Positions 56,878 through 64,000 of a stretch of 64,000 bases of DNA are shown in pieces. This DNA comes from Pseudobutyrivibrio sp. (GTDB lineage: Bacteria > Bacillota > Clostridia > Lachnospirales > Lachnospiraceae). Location of the stretch: assembly GCF_015057185.1 (NCBI RefSeq), contig NZ_SVEV01000015.1:19204-83203 (forward strand), given 5' to 3'. The notes below the pieces were generated by a model, which was given only the letters and a program-made list of their open reading frames with translations, ran no database searches and had not been told where the DNA came from. A program made the position numbers and the translations under genes. Numbering within the stretch: position 1 is the first letter of the stretch; each line of letters starts with the position of its first letter.

Positions 56878-59676
56878 GTGGAGAAAATGGAATACAGAAA
56901 TAGAATAGAAGAGATGAGAGACCTTATCTCTCAGAATAAATTTGCTGATGCCATGTCAGTAGCAGAGACAGTAAATTGGAGAAAAGTGCATAATATCAAT
57001 GATTTGATAGCAGGTAGCGAGTGCTATGAGGCAGCAGGTAAGATCGAAGAAGCTAGAGAATTATTATTTTTAGCACATGATCGCTCTCCTATTGGACGAA
57101 TGATTATATATAAGCTCTGCATGATATCTATCAAGCTCAAGGACTTGGAGATGGCACAGGAATACTATAATGAGTTTGTTCAAATTGCACCTCATGACAG
57201 TCTTAAATATATCCTGAAATATAATATTAATATGGCTAAGGGCGCAGACATTGCCACCTTGATCAAGATACTTGAGCAGCTAAAAGAAAATGATTTTATC
57301 GAAGAGTGGGCGTACGAATTGGCTTACCTCTATCACAAAACAAATCAAGCTGACAAGTGTATTTCTTTGTGCGATGAAATAATTCTGTGGTTTGGTGACG
57401 GCCCAGTTGTTGAGAGAGCATTAGAACTTAAAATGCTTTATCAGCCACTTGATAAAGCCCAAGAAGACAAATACAGAAGCTTCCAGCAGAAAAAAGATGG
57501 CCTTGCTGAGATTTACCCTCAGCCTATCGGAATTGATTCAAATGCCGTTTTACCTGACATGCCAGTTATTGAGCTTCCAAAGGGACCAGAGCGCTTTGAC
57601 ACAATAAATCTTCAGGCCGAAATCAAGAAGAATATTGATGAGATTATGAAAGCGACTGATACAGGAGAGGTTTCTGAAAACATAGGTGCTATTAAAAACC
57701 TTGTTGAAGAAATCCCATATCTTCAGGTAAAAGAAGAGCCTGAGGTTCATGAAGAAGAGTTCTCCGTCAATGAGACCTTTAATCAATACTTACGTGAAGG
57801 AATGGATGGCCAGATTAGCTTGCTACTTCCTGATGATGCAGACAAATCAGAAGAACAAATCGAAGGTCAGCTCACAATAGAAGATGTATTAGCCGAGTGG
57901 GAAAAAACAAAGCGTGCCGCCGAGGCAGCTATGGAAGAGGCAAAGAGCAAAGAGCTAGAAAATGCTAGAGCAAAGGCTCTTCGCGAGGCTAACAGTGTTC
58001 TTAACAGATTAGAAGGTGTTATGTCAAAGCTTGATGCCGGCATGACCTCAGCTGATCTTTTAAAAGAAGAGTATTTGGCAGATGATGACGTTAAAAATGG
58101 TGAAATGAAAGAAGTTGTTGCAGAAGAGTTTACTGCACCTGAGCTTGAACCAGAGGTTGAATCAGAGCCAGAGGCTAACTTAGAGCCAGCCAAATCATTT
58201 TCTATTCCAAAGCTTAACAGCGATGGATTACTTAGTGGTTCGTTGGACATTCCAATTGTGCCAAGTGTTGCAGCGACTGGCGCAGCAGCAAGTGCAGTAG
58301 ATGCAGTTAAGCATTCAGCAGGGGAGCTTAAAGAGGAAAATTGGCAACCTCCAACATTAGAGGAACAGAGTGAGGAGACGGAAGAAGTGGATTTCAAAGA
58401 AGCATCCCAAATGATTGCTGATGTTAACGATTTCTTACAGCAGGAGATAGATCGATTAACAGCAGGCACTACAACTACTATTAATCAGGAGCCACAAAAG
58501 TATTTTGAGGTTGAACCAAAAGAGATAGTTCTTCCTGAAAGCATAGTTTCAGATTTTGAGGAACCAGTAGAAGAGCCTGAGAATGACGATGCTGAGCTAG
58601 ATGATATTCCACTTGTGGATATAAACATTAACGACATAACAATTCAAGAACCAGAAATAGAAGAGTCTATAGACATTCCTGAGACTGAGCCAGTTCTCAG
58701 CGAAGAATATATTGAAGAACCAGTAGAGGAGCCTATTCAGGAAGAATACCTTGAGCCAGAAATCAATATTTCTGATATTGAGCTTCCAAAAATAGAGCTT
58801 CCACAGGACATTTTAGAGGACATAGCTCCTAAGATGCCAGAGGTTGAGCAGGTAAGCTTAGATGAGGAACAGCCAAAGGTTGAGATTCCACCTGTGCAGC
58901 CAGCTGCTACTAGTGCTGTAGCAACAGATGGTATCCAAATTGATGATGAGGATTTAGAGATTTTCTCTTATTTCTTACCAATAAATGGCATGAAAAAGAG
59001 CATCACTTCAGCACTTGTTGGAGCAGCATCTCATTTAAATTCACCTAATGATAAGGGCGGTAGCATCATTATCGTTGGTGAGCCTGGTTCAGGCAAAACT
59101 CAGATGGCTACTAGCCTCATCAAGGTCTTAGAGAAAAAGACTGGATATCCAAAGGGCGGTATCGGAAAGATCTCCGGAGAAAAGCTTAACGAAAAGGATA
59201 TTCAAAAGCTTTATTCAAAAATACAGGGTGGCTGCTTGATTATTGAGACAGCCGGTGGTATTTCAAAAGAGACAGCAGTTACACTTTCTCTATTAATGGA
59301 GCAGGATAACACAGGAACAATATTAATTATTGAGGATAACAAAAAGGGAATTGAAAAGGCCCTTTCAAAGGATAGCTCATTTGCAAAACGCTTTACTGAA
59401 AAGGTTGTTATTCCAGTATTCTCAATTGATGAACTTGTTTCATTTGCAAAAACATACGCTATGGAAGCTGAATGTTCCATCGATGATATGGGCATCTTAG
59501 CTTTATACAACCGAATTAATCTTATTGGTAGATATGATCACGCTACTACAATCAAAGAAGTAGCAGAAATCATGGATGAAGCTATAGAGAAATCTACTAG
59601 GGGCGGCTTCTTCAACAAACCAAAATATGATAAAAATGGGTACATCATACTAAAAGAAAAGGACTTCGATAGATAG
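56878..59676 (+). CDS. TPR - acidic linker - AAA-like P-loop protein
   Basis: The start is taken as GTG 56878, since TTTGGAG stands 9 bases before it; a TTG 15 bases upstream and an ATG 9 bases downstream are also in frame. This gives 932 residues. Residues about 1-200 look like TPR helices. Residues about 230-690 are a long acidic, repetitive region (many EEPVEEP-type stretches). The C-terminal domain (about 710-932) has a Walker A GEPGSGKT at 734-741. Its Walker B position reads CLIIET (786-791) instead of hhhhDE, and an arginine-finger-like RF stands at 838-839, close to CbxX/SpoVK-type AAA proteins. There is no membrane segment. The family is not known to me. Confidence 0.85.
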   Translation: MEKMEYRNRIEEMRDLISQNKFADAMSVAETVNWRKVHNINDLIAGSECYEAAGKIEEARELLFLAHDRSPIGRMIIYKLCMISIKLKDLEMAQEYYNEFVQIAPHDSLKYILKYNINMAKGADIATLIKILEQLKENDFIEEWAYELAYLYHKTNQADKCISLCDEIILWFGDGPVVERALELKMLYQPLDKAQEDKYRSFQQKKDGLAEIYPQPIGIDSNAVLPDMPVIELPKGPERFDTINLQAEIKKNIDEIMKATDTGEVSENIGAIKNLVEEIPYLQVKEEPEVHEEEFSVNETFNQYLREGMDGQISLLLPDDADKSEEQIEGQLTIEDVLAEWEKTKRAAEAAMEEAKSKELENARAKALREANSVLNRLEGVMSKLDAGMTSADLLKEEYLADDDVKNGEMKEVVAEEFTAPELEPEVESEPEANLEPAKSFSIPKLNSDGLLSGSLDIPIVPSVAATGAAASAVDAVKHSAGELKEENWQPPTLEEQSEETEEVDFKEASQMIADVNDFLQQEIDRLTAGTTTTINQEPQKYFEVEPKEIVLPESIVSDFEEPVEEPENDDAELDDIPLVDININDITIQEPEIEESIDIPETEPVLSEEYIEEPVEEPIQEEYLEPEINISDIELPKIELPQDILEDIAPKMPEVEQVSLDEEQPKVEIPPVQPAATSAVATDGIQIDDEDLEIFSYFLPINGMKKSITSALVGAASHLNSPNDKGGSIIIVGEPGSGKTQMATSLIKVLEKKTGYPKGGIGKISGEKLNEKDIQKLYSKIQGGCLIIETAGGISKETAVTLSLLMEQDNTGTILIIEDNKKGIEKALSKDSSFAKRFTEKVVIPVFSIDELVSFAKTYAMEAECSIDDMGILALYNRINLIGRYDHATTIKEVAEIMDEAIEKSTRGGFFNKPKYDKNGYIILKEKDFDR

Positions 59677-59719
59677 GGCAGCCTATTATAGGGAGAATAA
59701 AAATAAGGGGTATTATTAC

Positions 59720-61618
59720 ATGAGTAACTTCACAGAATTAGACGGATATTTATTTGGCCAGGGCACTCATTACGACATATACAAAAAGCTTGGTGCACAT
59801 AAGGGCAAACAGGGTAAGCAAACAGGCTTTTACTTTAATGTGTGGGCACCACATGCAGTGAGCGTTGCAGTTATCGGAGAGTTCAATAACTGGGACGAGA
59901 ATCGCAATTACATGCATCGTGTAGAACCTGAGAGCCAGGGTGTTTTTGAAGCATTTATTCCGGAAGCAAAAGAAGGACAATTGTATAAATACCTCATTGT
60001 GACAGAAGCAGGGGAAAAGCTTTACAAAGCAGACCCTTATGCAACATATGCAGAAATCAGACCAGGTACAGCATCTATTATCTATGATAATACAAAGTTT
60101 AAGTGGACTGATAATGCATGGATGAAGCAACGAAAAGCAGCTACTAATTTCTGGGAAAAGCCATTTGCTATATATGAGGTTCATCCAGGCTCTTGGAAGA
60201 GACATCCTAGACCAGAAAACGACGGATTTTACAGCTACAAAGAATTTGCTCATAGCTTAACTGAATACGTTCTCGATATGGGCTACACTCATGTAGAGTT
60301 AATGGGTATATCAGAATATCCATTTGACGGTTCTTGGGGATATCAGGTAACAGGATATTATGCTCCAACCTCACGCTATGGAACACCTGACGACTTCATG
60401 TACCTAGTTAACTATTTGCATAAAAACGGTATTGGCGTCATTCTTGACTGGGTACCAGCTCATTTTCCTAAGGATGCCCATGGATTGGCTAATTTCGATG
60501 GTCGTGCCTTATACGAATACCCAGATCCAAGAAAGGGAGAACATCCTGACTGGGGCACCAAAATATTTAACTATGGCAAAGCCGAAGTTAAAAACTTCTT
60601 GATAGGTAGCGCACTACAATGGGTTGAGCACTACCATATTGATGGACTTAGAGTAGATGCAGTTGCATCAATGCTTTATTTGGATTACGGCAAAAAGCCA
60701 GGACAGTGGATTCCAAACGAGCATGGCGGAAATGAAAACCTAGAGGCTATAGAATTCTTCAAGCACATAAATACACTTATCCGCGGACGAAACCCAGGAG
60801 CAGTAATGATTGCTGAAGAATCAACAGCTTGGCCAAAAATCACTGGTGATGTTGAAGACGGCGGCTTAGCCTTCTCTTATAAATGGAATATGGGATGGAT
60901 GCATGATTTTATCGACTATATGAGTCTAGATCCTTATTTCAGAAAAGATAATCATCACAAGATGACCTTTGCAATGACCTACAATGAGGCAGAACGATAT
61001 ATATTAGTTCTTAGCCATGATGAGGTTGTTCATCTAAAGGGCTCAATGCTCGCTAAGATGCCAGGTCTCGAAGTTGATAAATATAAAAATCTAATGGCTG
61101 GATATGCTTTTATGATGGGCCATCCAGGAAAGAAGCTACTTTTCATGGGTCAGGATTTTGCACAAGGCACAGAGTGGAGTGAAGCTAGAGAACTAGACTG
61201 GTACGTTTTAGACAATCCAAATCATAGACACGTGTCTAGAATGTTCAAAGATCTTCTCCACATTTATAGAGAATACCCTGCTATGTACGAGCAGGATGTT
61301 TCATGGGCTGGCTTTGAGTGGATTAATGCAAATGATGGCTACAGAAGTATCTTTAGTTTTATCAGAAAAGCAAAAAGCGGCAAAAATGATATACTGTTTG
61401 TAATTAACATGACACCAATGAGATATGACGACTACAAGGTTGGTATTCCTACAAACAGAAAAGTAAAATTATTATTAGATTCAGAAGCAAAGGCATACGG
61501 TGGCGAAGGAGGAAAGATTGCTGAAACATACATACCTAAAAAAGAGGAATGTGATGGTCGCGAATATTCAGTAGCCTTCCCATTAGCACCTTATCAAGTA
61601 GCAATATTTGTATATTAA
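59720..61618 (+). CDS. glgB: 1,4-alpha-glucan branching enzyme GlgB
   Basis: This 632-residue GH13 enzyme has an N-terminal CBM48 domain (FNVWAPHAVSVAVIGEFNNWDENRN) and the regions VILDWVPAHFPKDAHGL, GLRVDAVASMLYLDYG (nucleophile Asp), MIAEESTAWP (catalytic Glu) and LSHDEVVHLKGSM (third Asp), all typical of GlgB. It adds alpha-1,6 branches to glycogen. No other glg genes are in the window. A terminator follows. Confidence 0.97.
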   Translation: MSNFTELDGYLFGQGTHYDIYKKLGAHKGKQGKQTGFYFNVWAPHAVSVAVIGEFNNWDENRNYMHRVEPESQGVFEAFIPEAKEGQLYKYLIVTEAGEKLYKADPYATYAEIRPGTASIIYDNTKFKWTDNAWMKQRKAATNFWEKPFAIYEVHPGSWKRHPRPENDGFYSYKEFAHSLTEYVLDMGYTHVELMGISEYPFDGSWGYQVTGYYAPTSRYGTPDDFMYLVNYLHKNGIGVILDWVPAHFPKDAHGLANFDGRALYEYPDPRKGEHPDWGTKIFNYGKAEVKNFLIGSALQWVEHYHIDGLRVDAVASMLYLDYGKKPGQWIPNEHGGNENLEAIEFFKHINTLIRGRNPGAVMIAEESTAWPKITGDVEDGGLAFSYKWNMGWMHDFIDYMSLDPYFRKDNHHKMTFAMTYNEAERYILVLSHDEVVHLKGSMLAKMPGLEVDKYKNLMAGYAFMMGHPGKKLLFMGQDFAQGTEWSEARELDWYVLDNPNHRHVSRMFKDLLHIYREYPAMYEQDVSWAGFEWINANDGYRSIFSFIRKAKSGKNDILFVINMTPMRYDDYKVGIPTNRKVKLLLDSEAKAYGGEGGKIAETYIPKKEECDGREYSVAFPLAPYQVAIFVY

Positions 61619-61620
61619 GT

Positions 61621-61650
61621 AAATGGGCTGTAAATTCAGCCCATTTATTC
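61621..61650 (+). terminator. Terminator of glgB
   Basis: AAATGGGCTG (61621-61630) pairs perfectly with CAGCCCATTT (61637-61646), followed by ATTCG. The T-run is short, so some read-through to the next gene is possible. Confidence 0.8.
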
Positions 61651-61668
61651 GTTATAGGAAAGAAATAA

Positions 61669-62883
61669 ATGGAAGAGTTTAAAATAATTAAATTACCACA
61701 AAAAGAAGATGAAGAACAAGAAGTGCAAGAAGCACCAATAGAGAGGAAAGTTGACGATGACTATCAGCCACCTCGCAAGAGATTTATCTTCTTGATTTTA
61801 CTGATTTTAATAGTGATTGTAGCGATATTTGTCATAAAGATTTTTTCTACATACGAGGATTATGAAGCAGAAAAAACTTGGGAACGCAGTGACTCTGCTG
61901 AATGTGCCTACAGCAGCTTCAACGACAATCTAATAAAATACAGCCCTGATGGCGTTTCCTATACATCTTATGACGGTTCATTAATATGGAATTATACATA
62001 TGACATGGTTAACCCCAACATAGATATCTGTCAGGACTATGTTGTTGTATACGATAAAAAAGGAAATGAAGTAGATATTTTCTCCACAAAAGGCTTTGTT
62101 CAATCAATTACCACAAATACTCCTATAGTAGAGGCAAAGGTAGCAAAGCAGGGAACAATAGCCATTCTTTTACAAGAGAATAATATTAGCTATATCCAGA
62201 TGTATGACAAAGATGCAAAGCTATTAGTATCAGGTGAAATACATCCAGAAAATAAGGGCTTTCCAGTTTCTATGGCCCTATCCTCTGATGCAACACGATT
62301 ATTACTTTCTATTGTAAATGTTAATTCGGGCGAACTGTCTTCTGAGCTAGTATTCTATGATTTTACAGATGATGGCAAGGAAGAGGAAGACAATATCGTA
62401 GCTTCCCATACCTATTTAGGAACTATCATTCCTAAAGTTGATTTTGTAAAAAATGATAAAGCAATCGCCTTTTGTGATTCAAAGATAATTATTTTTAATA
62501 ATAATCTTAATGCAACTGTAGCCAAGGAGATTTCTGTTGAAGGACAGATGAAGAGTATATTCTACAACGATACACATTTTGGATATATATCTGAGACTGA
62601 AACGGAAACAGGAGAAGTAGTTAATGAATTAAATGTTTATAACCTATATGGATTTAGATGGATTTCAAAGGAGATAACTGAAAGCTATGACAACGTAGAA
62701 ATCCTTGATAATAATGAGATATTCTTACTTAATGATAACACTGTAACTATCTATAATCTCCAGGGTATTGCTAAATTTACATATGATTTTGATGAAATAG
62801 TTTATAAAGTTGCGCCGGGATCCTCATCTCGAAGGTATTATTTAATAGAAGAAACAAAAACCGAGGAAATTTATATTAAATAG
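61669..62883 (+). CDS. DUF5711 family membrane-anchored beta-propeller-like protein
   Basis: This 404-residue protein has an acidic cytoplasmic N-terminus (about 1-40), one membrane helix (about 42-60), and an external part of repeated beta-strand stretches (for example YTSYDGSLIWNYTYDM, YVVVYDKKGNEVDIFS) that suggest a beta-propeller. I recognise it as DUF5711, seen mostly in Lachnospiraceae; the function is unknown. A CvpA-like gene follows 11 bases later. Confidence 0.8.
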   Translation: MEEFKIIKLPQKEDEEQEVQEAPIERKVDDDYQPPRKRFIFLILLILIVIVAIFVIKIFSTYEDYEAEKTWERSDSAECAYSSFNDNLIKYSPDGVSYTSYDGSLIWNYTYDMVNPNIDICQDYVVVYDKKGNEVDIFSTKGFVQSITTNTPIVEAKVAKQGTIAILLQENNISYIQMYDKDAKLLVSGEIHPENKGFPVSMALSSDATRLLLSIVNVNSGELSSELVFYDFTDDGKEEEDNIVASHTYLGTIIPKVDFVKNDKAIAFCDSKIIIFNNNLNATVAKEISVEGQMKSIFYNDTHFGYISETETETGEVVNELNVYNLYGFRWISKEITESYDNVEILDNNEIFLLNDNTVTIYNLQGIAKFTYDFDEIVYKVAPGSSSRRYYLIEETKTEEIYIK

Positions 62884-62894
62884 AGGGTTTGTGT

Positions 62895-63566
62895 ATGAAA
62901 GTAAACTTTTTATTAATTCTATTTGCCATTATTTTATTGTATTGCATTATGCACGGTGCTAGGCGAGGTATGTTTAGAATCATATTTGGCCTGCTATCAT
63001 GGGTTCTCTTAATCTGCTTCGTAAATTATGGAACTCCGGTTGTTGGAGATATTATTAAAAATAATACCGGCATTCATATAAAAATAGAGCAGATAATAGA
63101 CTCTAATCTTCATACTCGTTATGAAAGCTCAGAGGCTCAAGAAAAAGGCTCAGGGGAAGATGCCGTCATGGCTCTTGTCCCAAAAGCAATAAAAGACAAA
63201 ATAGAGGATAGCGTCCAAACGTCTATCGACAATACAATAAAACTAATCGCCGAGGAACTTACTGATGCTGCTATTCATGGTATAGCAGTAATCCTGGTTA
63301 TTACCCTAGGTCTGTTAGTAATATTGATAATTGATAGGTTACTTAAGGGGCTTGGCTTTATTCCAGGTATTAAGGATGTAAATAAACTTCTAGGTATGTT
63401 GGCAGGAGCTTTCGAGGGATTGTTAGTTATATGGCTAATATTGTTTATCGCAGATTGTTTCCCAGCATCAGAATTTGGAAGCTTTGTGTTGGATAATACA
63501 CAGAAAGATCAGATGCTTATATTCATATATCAGAACAACCTAATTGAGCAAATTATCGGAATATAA
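62895..63566 (+). CDS. CvpA-like membrane protein
   Basis: From ATG 62895 (GAGGG seven bases upstream) the protein has 223 residues; a TTG two codons earlier is also possible. It has four membrane segments, with HGARRGMFRIIFGLLSWVLLICFVNYG near the N-terminus and a helix pair around LLKGLGFIPGIKDVNKLLGMLAGAFEGLLVIWLILFI, the CvpA layout. An insert of about 70 residues separates the halves. The role of this family in Gram-positive bacteria is not settled. It is probably in an operon with the DUF5711 gene. Confidence 0.85.
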   Translation: MKVNFLLILFAIILLYCIMHGARRGMFRIIFGLLSWVLLICFVNYGTPVVGDIIKNNTGIHIKIEQIIDSNLHTRYESSEAQEKGSGEDAVMALVPKAIKDKIEDSVQTSIDNTIKLIAEELTDAAIHGIAVILVITLGLLVILIIDRLLKGLGFIPGIKDVNKLLGMLAGAFEGLLVIWLILFIADCFPASEFGSFVLDNTQKDQMLIFIYQNNLIEQIIGI

Positions 63567-63593
63567 AGACAATAACTTTTTTGGAAAAACCTG

Positions 63594-63622
63594 TTGACTT
63601 TAGCGGTTTATGATGATATTAT
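63594..63622 (+). promoter_or_regulatory. rRNA operon promoter P1
   Basis: There is TTGACT (63594-63599), a 17-base spacer and TATTAT (63617-63622), about 345 bases upstream of the 16S start. Confidence 0.8.
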
Positions 63623-63706
63623 TCTATTCGTTCCGCTGATAGCGGCAAATGCAGAAAACATAATGTTTTCGAAGAAATAGATTTTGAAAAATAAATCAAA
63701 AAGTTG

Positions 63707-63735
63707 TTGACAAAAAGCCAGCATCGTGATATTAT
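63707..63735 (+). promoter_or_regulatory. rRNA operon promoter P2
   Basis: There is TTGACA (63707-63712), a 17-base spacer and TATTAT (63730-63735), 113 bases downstream of P1. Tandem promoters are usual for rrn operons. Confidence 0.85.
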
Positions 63736-63741
63736 AAACGA

Positions 63742-63938
63742 GTTGCTGCTGAGGGCAACAACAAAATGAAGATTGATAACTGAACAGTGAAACAAACCTT
63801 GAATTAATACAGTTTTGTATAAAACATGTATCCTTGAAATTCATTTAGTTTCTAAGACGAAACAAAACCTTTATTAGTAAAGTCAGATTTATTTTGACTC
63901 GGAATTAAACTCAAGCAACTTGGTGTTGCTTACATATT
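63742..63938 (+). promoter_or_regulatory. 16S rRNA leader
   Basis: This non-coding leader between P2 and the 16S gene includes a 7-bp stem AAGCAAC/GTTGCTT (63913-63919 with 63925-63931) that may take part in rRNA processing. GATAACTGAACAG (about 63775) resembles the antitermination/leader region seen before 16S genes in related bacteria; no clear boxA was found. Confidence 0.6.

Positions 63939-64000
<62 letters not shown>

Noticed and set aside
57867..58469. 200-residue Ser-rich minus-strand open frame
   Set aside because: It is the reverse reading of the acidic low-complexity linker of the TPR/AAA-like protein; Glu-rich codons read backwards as Ser/Leu.
59750..60253. 167-residue minus-strand open frame inside glgB
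   Set aside because: It lies entirely within a conserved GlgB coding region and has no family features.

Overview
This window is the replication-origin region of a low-GC Gram-positive anaerobe, most likely a Lachnospiraceae member of the Butyrivibrio/Pseudobutyrivibrio type. The grounds are the gene order rpmH - oriC - dnaA - dnaN - RNA-binding S4 protein - recF - gyrB - gyrA, the parAB/rsmG/mnmG/mnmE/jag/yidC/yidD/rnpA block on the other arm, families that I know mainly from Lachnospiraceae (DUF3881, DUF4446, DUF5711), and the start of a 16S gene of Clostridium XIVa type. The genus is an inference; no search was run.

Layout. Bases 1-14356 are transcribed leftward, away from oriC: a truncated repeat-rich membrane protein and a CheC-like phosphatase, an AEC-family permease, tRNA-Arg(CCT), DUF3881 and DUF4446 proteins, parB and parA with parS sites, a coiled-coil protein, rsmG, a heavily structured spacer, mnmG, mnmE, jag, yidC, yidD, rnpA and rpmH. 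oriC lies at 14.36-14.83 kb, with six perfect DnaA boxes and a weaker second cluster between dnaA and dnaN. From 14.8 kb almost everything runs rightward: dnaA to gyrA, a two-subunit class I fumarase, an oppBCDFA oligopeptide transporter, tRNA-Ser(GCT) and tRNA-Cys(GCA), tyrS, a seven-repeat cell-wall lysozyme, a PAP2 phosphatase, mntP, a Ca2+/Na+ antiporter, metG-tatD-rsmA, a TPR-GGDEF protein and a YhgE - small membrane protein - YhgE operon. Further right come a GH13 amylase, two leftward genes (a GNAT acetyltransferase and a radical-SAM NrdG-like activase), tadA, the SRP RNA, a coiled-coil protein, an aconitase-family hydratase, an AI-2E permease, a TPR/AAA-like protein, glgB, a DUF5711 protein and a CvpA-like protein. 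The window ends in a tandem-promoter rRNA leader and the first ~60 bases of 16S rRNA.

How the genes work together. The core is replication initiation and segregation (dnaA, dnaN, recF, gyrase, ParABS), membrane-protein insertion (YidC, with SRP RNA further away), tRNA modification (mnmE/mnmG, tadA) and ribosome maturation (rsmG, rsmA, rnpA). The accessory parts are glycogen/starch metabolism (GH13 enzyme, glgB), peptide uptake, envelope functions (lysozyme, YhgE pair, PAP2) and several uncharacterised Lachnospiraceae proteins.

I saw no insertion sequence, prophage, CRISPR array or classical defence cluster. The least explained items are the four-hairpin spacer at 8031-8172, the TPR/acidic-linker/AAA-like protein with a degenerate Walker B (56878-59676), the YhgE - small protein - YhgE operon, and the leaderless multi-repeat lysozyme.
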